Positions 16,126 to 25,786 are shown, numbered from the stretch's first letter. The stretch is DNA of 64,000 bases from Streptomyces termitum (GCF_014650175.1 NZ_BMUL01000011.1:125841-189840), one strand, 5' to 3'. The notes: generated by a model from the letters alone, not told the origin. Program-made: numbers and translations.

Positions 16126-18180
16126 CTACCCCGGGCGGACGCTTCCGTCCGCGAGGCCGTCGTAGAGGCCCTGGACGAGCTGTTCGCCCAGTCGGGAGGT
16201 GAGGCGCAGGGCCTCCTCGAACGCGGCGAGCGCGCGGTAGCGCTCGCCGTGCCGGCGCTGGTCGCCGAGCGGCAGCCGGGGCAGCTGGAGGCGGCGCACG
16301 TCGAGCCGGGTGGCGGTCGAGGCGAAGCTGCTGGCCTGCCGGTTGTTGGCGGTGCCGCGCAGGAAGCCGGCGAGGAACCACGGGTCGAGCGCGGCCGGAT
16401 CGGGGCGCAGCAGCTGGAGGTTGCGGCCGAGGGCGGCGCCCGCGGTGGCGGCGTCCACGACCCGGGCGGCCGGGCCGCCGCCGAGGACGGGCACCACGAC
16501 GTCGCCCTCGGCGACGAGCACCGGCTCCTCCGGCTCCCCGGCGGCCTCCGGGAGGGTGCCGGAGGGGGCGGTGCCGGCGAGCACGTCGTGCTCGGTGAGG
16601 ACGGCGGTCTCGCGGCCGGCGGGGGCGGTGCCCTGGCCGCCGGTGCGGAGCTGGAGGGCGCCGGTGCGGGCCAGTTCGCCGACGGTGGTGAGCGGGCGGG
16701 GCGCGGGGCGGGCGGCCTCGGGGGCCGGGCTGAGGGCGAGGGTGCGGCGCAGGGTCTCGTCCAGGCGCTCGCGGACGGCGGCGAGTTCGGCGGCGGTGCC
16801 GCCCGCGTCGGGGGCGGTGAGGTAGCGGGCGGGGGCCAGGTCCACCTCGTCGTCGAGGAGGGCGACGACGGGGACGGAGCGGGCCAGGGACTCGTCGCCC
16901 GCGCGGCCCGCCCAGGCGTCCAGCACCGCGTTCTGCAGGGCGGTCCAGGGCAGTTTGTCGCGGCCCGCGTCGGGGGCGAGGGCGGCGGTGTCGACGAGGA
17001 GGGCCTCGGCCGGGGGCCGCGGGTCGGCCCCGGGCCGGACCAGCACCCACAGGTGGAGCGGGATGCCGTACGGGGGCGCGGCGCCGGCCGGCAGGGCGAT
17101 CACGGCCCGCAGCGCGCCCCGGCGCAGCAGGTCGGCGCGGACGCGGCGGCCGGAGCGGCGGGAGGCGACGGCGGGCGGCATGAGGAGGACGGCGGTGCCG
17201 CCGTCGCGCAGCCGGGCCAGGGCGTGCTGGACCCAGGCGAGCTCGGACTCGGTGCGGGCCGGGAAGCCGTACTCCCAGCGGGGGTCGTAGGCCAGCTCGT
17301 CGTGGCCCCAGGCGCGCTCGTTGAACGGCGGGTGGGCGAGGACGGTGTCGGCGCGCAGGTCGGGGAAGGCGTCGGCGCGGAGGGTGTCGCCCGCGGCGGA
17401 GCGGATGTCGGCGTCGCCGTGCAGGGCGAGGCGGAGCGCGGAGAGGGCGGCCAGCTCGGGGTCGGCGTCCTGGACGGCGAGGACGGCGGGGCGGACGGCG
17501 GCCCGCAGGAGGCCGCCGGTGCCGGAGGAGGGGTCGAGGAGGACGGTGGCGGGCGGGCCCCCGGCGGTCGCGGTCGCGGCGGCGGCCAGGGCGGCCATCA
17601 GGTCGGCGAGCGGCGGCGGGGTCAGCGTGTACTGGCGGGGGTTGGCGTCCAGGTGGCGGCCGAGGAGGAACTCGAACGCCTGCCGGGGGCCGCCGAGTTC
17701 GGCGGCGAGCTCCAGGGCGGCGCGGAGCAGCGGGACGGCCGGGGCGAGCTGTCCGGCGAGGGGGGTGCGCACGGCCCTGGGAAGGCCGAGGCGGAGGGTG
17801 AGGACCTCTTCGAGGGGGCCGGGCAGGGCCTCGGCGAGGCGGGCGTCGGGAAGGGCGGTCAGGGTGTCGAGGGCGGGGCCGCGCTCGCGCCGGAGGAGCA
17901 GGACGCAGCCGGTCTGGACGAGGCCCGCGACCGTGCCGCCGGGGTGGCCGGAGAGCTGCTGCCAGACCCGCTCGCGCAGCGGGACCTCGGCGAGCTTGCC
18001 CTGCGCGCGCAGCCACCGCTCGACCTCGGCGAGGGAGAAGGCGGGGCTGGTCTCGGTGCCGCCGACCGGCCGGGGGAAGTCGGCGTGGCGGCGGCGCCAG
18101 TTGCTGACGGCGGCCCTGCCGACGCCCGCGAGCCGGGCGATGCCGGCGGCGGTGACCTCTGTAGCGCTGTCCTCGGGCAC
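16126..18180 (-). CDS. HTH-containing N6-adenine DNA methylase (HsdM-like), orphan
   Basis: A 684-aa protein. The N-terminal ~60 residues form an AlpA/MerR-like HTH (GIARLAGVGRAAVSNWRRRH). The core resembles the type I HsdM/N6_Mtase fold with SAM motif I LLDPSSGTGGLLRA. Motif IV reads AHPPFN where catalytic N6 methylases usually have NPPF/Y, so the first motif residue is His. The C-terminal ~200 residues resemble a target-recognition domain (VGELARTGALQLRTGG ... RLQLPRLPLGDQRR). No HsdR or HsdS gene is adjacent. The GTG at 18180 has GGAGGG 5-6 nt upstream; an ATG at 18216 is an alternative. It could be a regulatory methylase or a DNA-binding protein that has lost catalysis. Confidence 0.82.
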   Translation of the reverse strand: MPEDSATEVTAAGIARLAGVGRAAVSNWRRRHADFPRPVGGTETSPAFSLAEVERWLRAQGKLAEVPLRERVWQQLSGHPGGTVAGLVQTGCVLLLRRERGPALDTLTALPDARLAEALPGPLEEVLTLRLGLPRAVRTPLAGQLAPAVPLLRAALELAAELGGPRQAFEFLLGRHLDANPRQYTLTPPPLADLMAALAAAATATAGGPPATVLLDPSSGTGGLLRAAVRPAVLAVQDADPELAALSALRLALHGDADIRSAAGDTLRADAFPDLRADTVLAHPPFNERAWGHDELAYDPRWEYGFPARTESELAWVQHALARLRDGGTAVLLMPPAVASRRSGRRVRADLLRRGALRAVIALPAGAAPPYGIPLHLWVLVRPGADPRPPAEALLVDTAALAPDAGRDKLPWTALQNAVLDAWAGRAGDESLARSVPVVALLDDEVDLAPARYLTAPDAGGTAAELAAVRERLDETLRRTLALSPAPEAARPAPRPLTTVGELARTGALQLRTGGQGTAPAGRETAVLTEHDVLAGTAPSGTLPEAAGEPEEPVLVAEGDVVVPVLGGGPAARVVDAATAGAALGRNLQLLRPDPAALDPWFLAGFLRGTANNRQASSFASTATRLDVRRLQLPRLPLGDQRRHGERYRALAAFEEALRLTSRLGEQLVQGLYDGLADGSVRPG

Positions 18181-18366
18181 CTGCGCCCTCCGTCCTGTGG
18201 GGAAGTCCGAGCGCATCGAGCATACCGACGAACCCCGTTCACGGCGTGATCCGATGCGATTCCCGTGAACACGGTTGACTCGGTTCACAAGCTCTGCTGT
18301 GATTACGTCATCGAAACACGGAGTCACGAACGATCCATCGCCACCACCCGGAAGGTATTCACAGTC

Positions 18367-19095
18367 ATGACCCACTCCCCGCAGCGTTCCTGGTTCGCCC
18401 GTCACAAGGTCCTCACCGCCGCAGGCGCGGTCGTGGCCGTCGTCGTCATCGGCACGGCGGTGGGCGGGGGCGGCGAGGACCCGAAGGCCCCGGAGGCGAA
18501 GTCCTCCGCACCGGCGTCCTCCGGCGCCGGGAAGTCCGACGCCGGGAAGTCCGGCTCCGAGGCCCCGGCGTCGAAGGCCCCGGAGAAGAAGAAGGCCGCC
18601 ACGATCGACGGGGACGGCGACTTCGAGGTCGGCGCCGACGTCAAGCCGGGCCTCTACCGCTCGACGGGCAACGAGGACGCGGGCTGCTACTGGGAGCGTT
18701 CGAAGGACGCCAAGGGGGAGCTCGACTCGATCCTCGCCAACGACAACGTGACGGGCACGAGCTACGTGGAGGTCCTGAAGACCGACAAGCTCTTCAAGTC
18801 CACCGGCTGCGGCACCTGGGAGGCCGTCGACCCCAAGGCCGCGGGGACCCCCGGGACGACCCTCAAGGGCGACGGCGGCATGTTCAAGGTCGGCGTGGAC
18901 GTGGCGCCCGGCACCTACAGGTCCACGGGCAACAAGGACGCGGGCTGCTACTGGGAGCGCTCGAAGGACGCCGCGCACGGCATCAACAGCATCCTCGCGA
19001 ACGACAACGCGACCGGGACGGCGATCGTCAGGATCGGCGCCAAGGACGGCTACTTCAAGTCCGTCGGCTGCGGCGACTGGACGAAGACCTCCTGA
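18367..19095 (+). CDS. Membrane-anchored protein with duplicated surface domain
   Basis: A 242-aa protein. An N-terminal signal anchor (VLTAAGAVVAVVVIGTAVGGG) is followed by an Ala/Ser/Lys-rich linker and two tandem copies of a ~75-residue domain. Each copy reads V..DVxPGxYRSTGN.DAGCYWERSKDA ... ILANDN.TGT ... FKS.GCG.W, with one Cys in GCYW and one in GCGxW that probably form a disulfide. The family of extracytoplasmic repeats is common in actinomycetes; function unknown. I use the ATG at 18367 with GGAAGG upstream; the longer frame adds 34 residues without a signal peptide. It is divergent from the methylase operon. Confidence 0.85.
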   Translation: MTHSPQRSWFARHKVLTAAGAVVAVVVIGTAVGGGGEDPKAPEAKSSAPASSGAGKSDAGKSGSEAPASKAPEKKKAATIDGDGDFEVGADVKPGLYRSTGNEDAGCYWERSKDAKGELDSILANDNVTGTSYVEVLKTDKLFKSTGCGTWEAVDPKAAGTPGTTLKGDGGMFKVGVDVAPGTYRSTGNKDAGCYWERSKDAAHGINSILANDNATGTAIVRIGAKDGYFKSVGCGDWTKTS

Positions 19096-19139
19096 CCCGG
19101 CCGGAGGGCACGGGACCAGGAGGTCCGAGGGGGAGGGAC

Positions 19140-19161
19140 GGGACCGGGGCGGGCCGGTCCC
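19140..19161. terminator. Hairpin between convergent genes
   Basis: An 8-bp inverted repeat, GGGACCGG at 19140-19147 and CCGGTCCC at 19154-19161, lies between the stop codons of two convergent genes. It probably serves both. Confidence 0.5.
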
Positions 19162-19167
19162 GGGGCG

Positions 19168-19923
19168 TCAGGCGACCCGGTGGCGCACCCACACGTTGGG
19201 CTCGACGTAGACCGCGTAGCCGCGCGCGGCCTCGCAGTGGACGGGCACCAGCGCGCCGGGGACCTCGACCGGACCGTCCGCCTCGAAGGGCAGCCCGGTC
19301 CACTTCCGCCACTGCTCCAGGGAGCCGGAGACCGTCATCGACGCGGGCGCGACGGCCTCGATCCGGCCGCCCGCGCGGACGTGCACGCGCAGCCACGGGT
19401 CGTGCGGCAGCCCGTCGTCCTCGCGGACCCGGAAGGCGTACTCGTGGATGGAGGCACCGGCCTCCAGGTGCTTGCCGTTCGGCCGGACCGGGGCGACGAG
19501 TTCGGCGAAGCCGAGCCGGCGGACGTTCTCCCGCATCGCGGCGAGCATGCGGTGCGAGATCCCCCGGCCCAGGGCGGTGGTGTCGACGGTGATCTCGATG
19601 GCGCTGACCGTGTCGGGCGTCTTGCCGTGCCGCAGGTCGGAGAAGGCCCACAGCAGGACCTCGTCCCAGCCCCGGTCGGGCAGCGTCCGCCGCCCCTCCG
19701 CCTCCAGCGCGAAGGGCACGCTGAAGCCCCGGGCGACGACCGCGCCGGCCGGGTCGGTGGCGACGAGGACGTACTCGGGGAACTCCCGCACGATCCGGCC
19801 CATGTGGGACCAGCCGATCGGGTCGTACATCATGAACTCGGGCCAGAGGTCCTTCATGGACCACATCGGCCCTTCGAGCTCGGGTCGCTCGGCGAGCGTG
19901 GTGATCGTCAGTTCGTGGTCCAT
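19168..19923 (-). CDS. GNAT-family N-acetyltransferase-like protein
   Basis: A 251-aa protein with a GNAT acetyl-CoA-binding pattern in the middle: SAIEITVDTTALGRGISHRML (the GxGxx helix start) and ENVRRLGFAELVAPVRP. The remainder, including PHDPWLRVHVRAGGRIEAV and WRKWTGLPFEADGP, matches the long variant found in streptomycetes rather than the ~150-aa minimal fold. Substrate unknown. It is transcribed alone, with its stop facing the repeat-protein gene. Confidence 0.8.
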   Translation of the reverse strand: MDHELTITTLAERPELEGPMWSMKDLWPEFMMYDPIGWSHMGRIVREFPEYVLVATDPAGAVVARGFSVPFALEAEGRRTLPDRGWDEVLLWAFSDLRHGKTPDTVSAIEITVDTTALGRGISHRMLAAMRENVRRLGFAELVAPVRPNGKHLEAGASIHEYAFRVREDDGLPHDPWLRVHVRAGGRIEAVAPASMTVSGSLEQWRKWTGLPFEADGPVEVPGALVPVHCEAARGYAVYVEPNVWVRHRVA

Positions 19924-20001
19924 GGCCGCAGGTTAGGAACTTTTCCGGTCATGGACAACCGAATATCGGACACCGCTCCCCGGCTTTCGCGGCGGGCCCG
20001 C

Positions 20002-20727
20002 TCAGCCGCACTGCTCCAGCATCGCCTTCTTGTCCGGGGCGGTGACCGGCAGCGCGTACTTCGCCGCCACCTGGGCGAAGCGGACCGCGTAGGCGCAGCG
20101 GATGTCCTTGCTCGGCGGCAGCCAGGTGGCCGGGCCCGAGTCGCCCTTGGCCGAGTTGGCGCGGCCCTCCACCGGGAGCAGGTTCAGCGGGTCGTTGGCG
20201 AGCTGCTGCCGCTTGCCCTTGGACCAGCGCGAGGAGCCCATCTGCCAGCTGTACGACAGCGGGACGACGTGGTCGATCTGGACGGCGGACGCCTTCTCCT
20301 TGGTCCAGTCGATGGTGGTGCCGGTGTACGGGTCGGGCAGCTTCATCGCGACCACCACGCAGTTGGAGCCGGCCCGGTAGGACAGGTCGCGGCCGTCGCG
20401 GCGGAGCATGTCGTTGCGGGTGTCGCAGCCGTTGCGGGCGAACGGCACGCCGTCCACCTTGTCCATCCAGGCATAGCCGAACTCGTCCCGGTCGTAGCCG
20501 GTCTTCGTGCCGCGCCCCTTCACCGTGAGCCCGTCGATCAGCTTCCGGGCCTTCTCCCGCTCGGCCCGCGCGGTCACCGGCGCGAGGCCCGCGCGGACGC
20601 CGTTGGGGTTGTCGAAGGGGTCCGTGCCCGAGGCGGCGGAGGAGGAGCCGCCGGGCGAGGAGCACCCGGCGAGGAGGACGAGCCCGGCGAGCCCGACGGC
20701 GGCAGAAAGCTTTCGGCGTATCGACAC
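20002..20727 (-). CDS. Secreted HNH/DUF1524-type nuclease lipoprotein
   Basis: A 241-aa exported protein: a signal peptide with lipobox LLAGCSS gives a lipidated Cys, followed by an HNH-fold nuclease domain of the DUF1524/GmrSD-C type. The signature is IDHVVPLSYSW (metal-binding Asp-His) followed by NDPLNLLPVEGRANSAKGD (the N of HNH) and CAYAVRFAQV. Predicted role: an extracellular or surface DNase, for nutrient DNA or defence (inference). The GTG at 20727 gives the best signal peptide. A TACGAT hexamer ends 6 nt before it and no ribosome site is seen, so it may be leaderless. Confidence 0.86.
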   Translation of the reverse strand: MSIRRKLSAAVGLAGLVLLAGCSSPGGSSSAASGTDPFDNPNGVRAGLAPVTARAEREKARKLIDGLTVKGRGTKTGYDRDEFGYAWMDKVDGVPFARNGCDTRNDMLRRDGRDLSYRAGSNCVVVAMKLPDPYTGTTIDWTKEKASAVQIDHVVPLSYSWQMGSSRWSKGKRQQLANDPLNLLPVEGRANSAKGDSGPATWLPPSKDIRCAYAVRFAQVAAKYALPVTAPDKKAMLEQCG

Positions 20728-20910
20728 GGAGGAATCGTAGGCGCAAAACCCCCGATATGGGCCGCTCACCCACCACCGTGCCGCCCCCGTGTCCGACGCC
20801 CCGGGCCGCCCCCCCGTGTCCGACGCGTCGGGCCGCTCCCGGCGGGTTCCCGGAACGGCCGGGGCCTCCCCGGCGCGCGCCCGGCCCGCCGGGGCGGCCG
20901 CCGCCCCCGC

Positions 20911-23900
20911 TCAGTCCAGGATCGTCGTCAGGAACTCGCCGGTCCACGCGAGCAGTTCGCGCCCGACGAGCGGCTTTCCGCCGATCGGGCGGGTCGCCGG
21001 GCGGGGCACCAGGATCTGGTGCGCGGCGGGCTTGATCACGGCCTTCGGGTGGAGCCGCTTGAGCCGCAGCTCCTGCGACTCGCGCAGTTCCACCGGGGCG
21101 AAGCGGATGTTCGGGCCCTGGAGGACGATCTCGCCGACGCCGCAGGCGCGGGCCAGCATCCGCAGGCCCGCCACCAGGAGCAGGTTCTCGACCGGCTCGG
21201 GGAGCTTGCCGTAGCGGTCGGTCAGCTCCTCCCGCACCGCCCGGACGTCCTCCTCCGTGTTCGCCGCGGCGATCGAGCGGTACGCCTGGAGGCGCAGCCG
21301 CTCGCCGGGCGCGTAGTCGTGCGGAACGTGCGCGTCGACCGGCAGTTCGATCTTGACCTCCAGCGGCGGCTCCTCCTCCGCGCCGCCGGACTCCAGCGCC
21401 TTGCGGTAGTCGGCGACCGCCTCGCCGACCATGCGGACGTACAGGTCGAAGCCGACGCCCGCGATGTGGCCGGACTGCTCGCCGCCCAGCAGGTTGCCCG
21501 CGCCGCGGATCTCCAGGTCCTTCATCGCCACGTACATGCCCGCGCCCATCTCGGTGTGCTGGGCGATCGTCGCGAGCCGCTCGTGGGCGGTCTCCGTGAG
21601 CGGCTTCTCCGGCGGGTACAGGAAGTAGGCGTAGCCGCGCTCGCGGCCCCGGCCGACCCGCCCGCGCAGCTGGTGCAGCTGCGAGAGGCCGAAGTTGTCG
21701 CCGCGCTCCACGATGAGGGTGTTGGCGTTGGAGATGTCGATGCCGGACTCCACGATCGTCGTGGAGACGAGGACGTCGAACTTCTTCTCCCAGAAGTCGA
21801 CGACGACCTGCTCCAGCGCGGACTCCGACATCTGGCCGTGGGCGGTCGCGATCCGCGCCTCGGGCACGATCTCGCGCAGCCGGGCGGCGGCCCGGTCGAT
21901 CGAGTCGACCCGGTTGTGGATGTAGAAGACCTGGCCCTCGCGGAGCAGTTCGCGGCGGATCGCCGCGCCGATCTGCTTCTCCTCGTACGGGCCGACGAAG
22001 GTGAGGACCGGGTGGCGCTCCTCCGGCGGGGTGGTGATCGTGGACATCTCGCGGATGCCGGTCACCGCCATCTCCAGGGTGCGGGGGATGGGGGTCGCGG
22101 ACATGGTGAGCACGTCCACGTTGGCCCGCAGCTTCTTCAGCTGCTCCTTGTGCTCGACGCCGAAGCGCTGCTCCTCGTCGACGATGACGAGGCCGAGGTC
22201 CTTGAAGCGGGTCTCGGAGGCGAAGAGGCGGTGGGTGCCGATGACGACGTCGACCGAACCCTCCCGCAGCCCCTCCAGGGTGGCCTTCGACTCGGTGTCC
22301 GTCTGGAAGCGGGACAGGGCGCGGACGTTCACCGGGAACTGCGCGTACCGCTCGCTGAAGGTGCCGAAGTGCTGCTGCACGAGGAGCGTGGTCGGCACCA
22401 GGACGGCGACCTGCTTGCCGTCCTGCACGGCCTTGAAGGCCGCCCGGACGGCGATCTCCGTCTTGCCGTAGCCGACGTCGCCGCAGATCAGGCGGTCCAT
22501 GGGGACGGTCTTCTCCATGTCCTCCTTGACCTCGGCGATGGTGGAGAGCTGGTCGGGGGTCTCCGCGTACGGGAAGGCGTCCTCCAGCTCCCGCTGCCAG
22601 GGGGTGTCCGCGCCGAAGGCGTGGCCGGGGGCCGCCATGCGGGCCGAGTACAGCTTGATCAGGTCGGCGGCGATCTCCTTGACCGCCTTCTTCGCCCGCT
22701 GCTTCGTCTTCGTCCAGTCGGCGCCGCCGAGCCGGTGCAGGGTGGGCGCCTCGCCGCCGACGTACTTGGTGACCTGCTCCAGCTGGTCGGTGGGGATGTA
22801 CAGCCGGTCGCCGGGCTGGCCGCGCTTGGCGGGGGCGTACTCGACGAGCAGGTACTCGCGGGTGGCGCCCTGCACGGTGCGCTGCACCATCTCCAGGTAG
22901 CGGCCCACGCCGTGCTGCTCGTGCACGATGTGGTCGCCGGCCTCCAGGGTCAGCGGGTCGATCGTCTTGCGGCGCTTGGCGGGCATCCGCTGCCCGTCCT
23001 TGCCGGCCGCCTTCTGGCCGGACAGGTCGGTCTCGGTGAGGACGGCGAGCTTCAGGGCCTCGTCCACGAAGCCGTGGTCGATCGAGCCGCACGCCACGTG
23101 CACCACGGACGGGGCGAGCGCGGTCAGGTCGGCGTCGAGGCGGGCCGCGACGCCCTCGCCGCCGAGCACCTCGACCGTGCGGGAGGCGGGGCCGTGGGCC
23201 TCCGTCACGTACACCGTCCGCCAGCCGTCGGCCAGCCAGCCCTTGGTGTCGGCGAGGGCGCGGGCGGTGTCGCCCCGGTAGGACTCGGGGGCGTGCATGC
23301 CGAGGACCAGGGTGTCCCCGGAGACGGCCTCGTCGGCCGCGAAGGGGGAGACCGTCCACCACATCATGTCCAGCTCGCGGGCCCGGTCGCGGACGTCCGC
23401 GATGCCGCGCAGGGAGGCGGCGCCGACGTCGATCGGCGCCTTGCCGCCGCCCTTGCCGGAGGCGTCCTCGGCCGCGCCGGACATCGCCGCCGCCGCCCAG
23501 GACGCCTGGAGGAACTCCTGGCTGGTGGCGACCAGGTCGGCGGCCCGGGTGCGGACCCGCTCGGGGTCGCAGACCACGGCCATCGACCCGGCGGGCAGGA
23601 CGTCGATCAGCAGTTCCATGTCGTCGACGAGGACCGGCGCGAGGGACTCCATGCCCTCGACCGCGATCCCCTGGGCGATCTTGTCCAGCATCTCGCCGAG
23701 CTCCGGGTGCTCCTGGGCGAGGGCGGCGGCCCGGCCGCGCACCTCGTCGGTCAGCAGCAGCTCGCGGCAGGGCGGCGCCCACAGACCGTGCTCGGCGATC
23801 TCCAGGGACCGCTGGTCGGCGACCTTGAAGTAGCGGATCTCCTCGACCTCGTCGCCCCAGAACTCGACCCGGAGCGGGTGCTCCTCGGTGGGCGGGAAGA

Positions 23901-24474
23901 CGTCGAGGATGCCGCCGCGGACGGCGAACTCGCCGCGCTTCTCGACCAGCTCCACCCGGGAGTACGCGGCCGCCGCCAGCCCCTCCACGACCTCGTTCAG
24001 ATCCGCCGTGCCGCCGCCGCGCAGCGCCACCGGCTCCAGGTCGCCCAGCCCCTTGACCTGCGGCTGGAGTACGGAGCGGATCGGGGCGACGACGACGCTG
24101 ACGGGCCCGGCGGCGGGGTCGTCCGGGCTCGGGTGGGTCAGCCGGCGCAGCACCGCGAGGCGGCGGCCGACGGTGTCGGAGCGGGGCGAGAGCCGCTCGT
24201 GCGGCAGGGTCTCCCAGGAGGGGTAGTCGACGACGGTGTCGGGGTCGAGCAGCGAGCGCAGCGCCGCCGCCAGGTCCTCCGCCTCCCGGCCGGTGGCCGT
24301 CACCGCGAGCACCGGCCGCCCCGCGTCCCGGGCCAGCGCGGCGACGGCGAAGGGCCGCGCGGCGGGGGGCCCGACCAGGTCCACGTGCGGCCGCCTCCCG
24401 TCCCTCGCGGCCGTCACCGCCTCCGCGAGGGCCGTGTCCTTGACGACGAGGTCGAGCAGACCGTGCAGGCTCAT
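20911..24474 (-). CDS. mfd: Transcription-repair coupling factor Mfd
   Basis: A 1187-aa SF2 DNA translocase that removes RNA polymerase stalled at lesions and recruits UvrA, at full family length. The UvrB-homology module is at the N-terminus, the RNA-polymerase interaction domain is near residues 480-560 (EAGDHIVHEQHGVGRYLEM), then the motor: Walker A GDVGYGKTE, DEEQ box VDEEQRFG, motif III SATPIPRTLEMA and motif VI QLRGRVGRGRERG. The C-terminal TRCF domain follows. The ATG at 24474 with GGAAGC upstream fits the family start; an open frame continues to 24600 but is unrelated to the family. Confidence 0.97.
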   Translation of the reverse strand: MSLHGLLDLVVKDTALAEAVTAARDGRRPHVDLVGPPAARPFAVAALARDAGRPVLAVTATGREAEDLAAALRSLLDPDTVVDYPSWETLPHERLSPRSDTVGRRLAVLRRLTHPSPDDPAAGPVSVVVAPIRSVLQPQVKGLGDLEPVALRGGGTADLNEVVEGLAAAAYSRVELVEKRGEFAVRGGILDVFPPTEEHPLRVEFWGDEVEEIRYFKVADQRSLEIAEHGLWAPPCRELLLTDEVRGRAAALAQEHPELGEMLDKIAQGIAVEGMESLAPVLVDDMELLIDVLPAGSMAVVCDPERVRTRAADLVATSQEFLQASWAAAAMSGAAEDASGKGGGKAPIDVGAASLRGIADVRDRARELDMMWWTVSPFAADEAVSGDTLVLGMHAPESYRGDTARALADTKGWLADGWRTVYVTEAHGPASRTVEVLGGEGVAARLDADLTALAPSVVHVACGSIDHGFVDEALKLAVLTETDLSGQKAAGKDGQRMPAKRRKTIDPLTLEAGDHIVHEQHGVGRYLEMVQRTVQGATREYLLVEYAPAKRGQPGDRLYIPTDQLEQVTKYVGGEAPTLHRLGGADWTKTKQRAKKAVKEIAADLIKLYSARMAAPGHAFGADTPWQRELEDAFPYAETPDQLSTIAEVKEDMEKTVPMDRLICGDVGYGKTEIAVRAAFKAVQDGKQVAVLVPTTLLVQQHFGTFSERYAQFPVNVRALSRFQTDTESKATLEGLREGSVDVVIGTHRLFASETRFKDLGLVIVDEEQRFGVEHKEQLKKLRANVDVLTMSATPIPRTLEMAVTGIREMSTITTPPEERHPVLTFVGPYEEKQIGAAIRRELLREGQVFYIHNRVDSIDRAAARLREIVPEARIATAHGQMSESALEQVVVDFWEKKFDVLVSTTIVESGIDISNANTLIVERGDNFGLSQLHQLRGRVGRGRERGYAYFLYPPEKPLTETAHERLATIAQHTEMGAGMYVAMKDLEIRGAGNLLGGEQSGHIAGVGFDLYVRMVGEAVADYRKALESGGAEEEPPLEVKIELPVDAHVPHDYAPGERLRLQAYRSIAAANTEEDVRAVREELTDRYGKLPEPVENLLLVAGLRMLARACGVGEIVLQGPNIRFAPVELRESQELRLKRLHPKAVIKPAAHQILVPRPATRPIGGKPLVGRELLAWTGEFLTTILD

Positions 24475-24708
24475 GGAGCTTCCATCCCGGTACGTACGAG
24501 GGCGAACGGACAAGCAGGCAACGCGAACGGCCCGACACGTCGCACGGGCCGGGGCCTCCAGCCTACGACGTACCGGCCCCCGGACCGGGGGTTCCTCCAC
24601 CCCCGGCCGGAGCGAGACCCCCGCCCACGCTCCGCTTCCCGGTCCCGGAGGACGGGGCCCGGCGCTTGCGGGGCGAGACGCGGAAGGGGTGGCCGGCCGG
24701 GCCGGAGC

Positions 24709-25650
24709 CTAGGCCGTCCCTTCCGGGTCGCGCCCGGTCTCCGGGGCCGGTTCCCGGTCCGGGCCCGGTTCCGGTTCCGGGGTGGGTTCCGGGCCCGTGA
24801 CGCGGCCGGTGAGGGCGGCGAGGGAGTTGCGGATGTGGTCCATGTGGGAGTGGATCTCGTCGCGCGCCTCGTCGTGCTCGCGCAGCACGCGGTCCTTCGC
24901 CCGCTCGACGCGCTCCGCCGCCAGCCGGGCCGCCGCGAGGATCTCGCCGGCCCGCGCCTCGGCGTCCTCCTGGCCGTGCCGGGTCTCCTCCTCGGTGCGG
25001 GCCAGGGCGCGCCGGGCCTCCTCCAGGCGGGCCTCGGCGGCGGCGACCTGCTCGGCGTGCCGGGCGTCGAGGGCGGCGGCCTCCCCGGCGGCGGCGCGGA
25101 CCGCCTCGGCGGTGCCGGTGCGGTGCTCCTCGTCCTGCCGGGCGAGGAGGTCCGCCGCGCTCCGCGCCGTCTCCCCGTACGCCTCCGCCGCTGCCTCGCG
25201 GGCGCCCTCCGCGTCGCGGCGGGCGATGACGGTCAGCTCCGCGGCCCGCGCGCGGGCGGTCTCCAGGGTGGCCCCGGCCTCCGCGTCGGCGGCGGTCCTG
25301 AGCCCCTCGGCGTAGGCGTCGGCGGCCTCGCGGGCCTCGCGGGCCGCCGTGCCGGCGGCCTCCGCGACGGCCTGGGCCTCGGCCTCGGCGGCGCGGACGA
25401 GCCGCTCGTCCTCCTGTTCGGCGAGGCGCAGGATCTGCTGCGCGGCCTCGCCCAGCTCCTCGTACCGCTGCGGCTTCAGCGCCGCGACGGCCTCCCGCAG
25501 CCGGGCCAGTCCGGCCTCGGCCTCCTCGGCGAGGACCGCGAAGCGGCGGGCCCGCTCCCGGGCCGCGTCGCACTCCGCGGAGAGCTCGGCGAGGTAGCGG
25601 TCGACCTGCTCCGGGCGGTACCCCCGGCCCCGTCCGACGGCGAAACTCAT
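24709..25650 (-). CDS. DivIVA-like coiled-coil protein (Scy/FilP-type)
   Basis: A 313-aa cytosolic protein. It begins with a DivIVA-like segment (GRGRGYRPEQVDRYLAELSAE) and is then nearly all Ala/Glu/Arg-rich long coiled coil, ending in an acidic Pro-rich tail (PEPTPEPEPGPDREP). In streptomycetes such proteins (Scy, FilP relatives) contribute to polar growth scaffolds; assignment to one of them is not possible from this view. ATG 25650 follows AAGG directly; an ATG at 25668 with GGAG just upstream is a reasonable alternative. Confidence 0.8.
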   Translation of the reverse strand: MSFAVGRGRGYRPEQVDRYLAELSAECDAARERARRFAVLAEEAEAGLARLREAVAALKPQRYEELGEAAQQILRLAEQEDERLVRAAEAEAQAVAEAAGTAAREAREAADAYAEGLRTAADAEAGATLETARARAAELTVIARRDAEGAREAAAEAYGETARSAADLLARQDEEHRTGTAEAVRAAAGEAAALDARHAEQVAAAEARLEEARRALARTEEETRHGQEDAEARAGEILAAARLAAERVERAKDRVLREHDEARDEIHSHMDHIRNSLAALTGRVTGPEPTPEPEPGPDREPAPETGRDPEGTA

Positions 25651-25729
25651 CCTTATGACGCCCCTCATCTCCGCGGTCCGGTTCCCTGCGGTCCGACCCG
25701 TCCAGGATGCGCCATAAGAACGGACAAAA

Positions 25730-25759
25730 GGCGCCCGATGCCGTCACACATCGAGCGCC
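25730..25759 (-). terminator. Hairpin terminator of the deaminase/SUKH operon
   Basis: An 11-bp inverted repeat with one mismatch (25730-25740 with 25749-25759, loop 8 nt) lies 28 bp downstream of the stop codon at 25787. Confidence 0.65.
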
Positions 25760-25786
25760 CTTCGTCACATTCCGCCTCAGCGGGTG

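Noticed and set aside
13937..18180. BREX or Pgl phage-defence locus
   Set aside because: A kinase and a methylase are present but PglZ, the large ATPase and a PglX-size methylase are missing, and the kinase is not PglW-like.
20785..20840. Two-copy ~27-bp repeat after mfd
   Set aside because: Only two imperfect copies in GC-rich intergenic sequence; nothing to distinguish it from chance.
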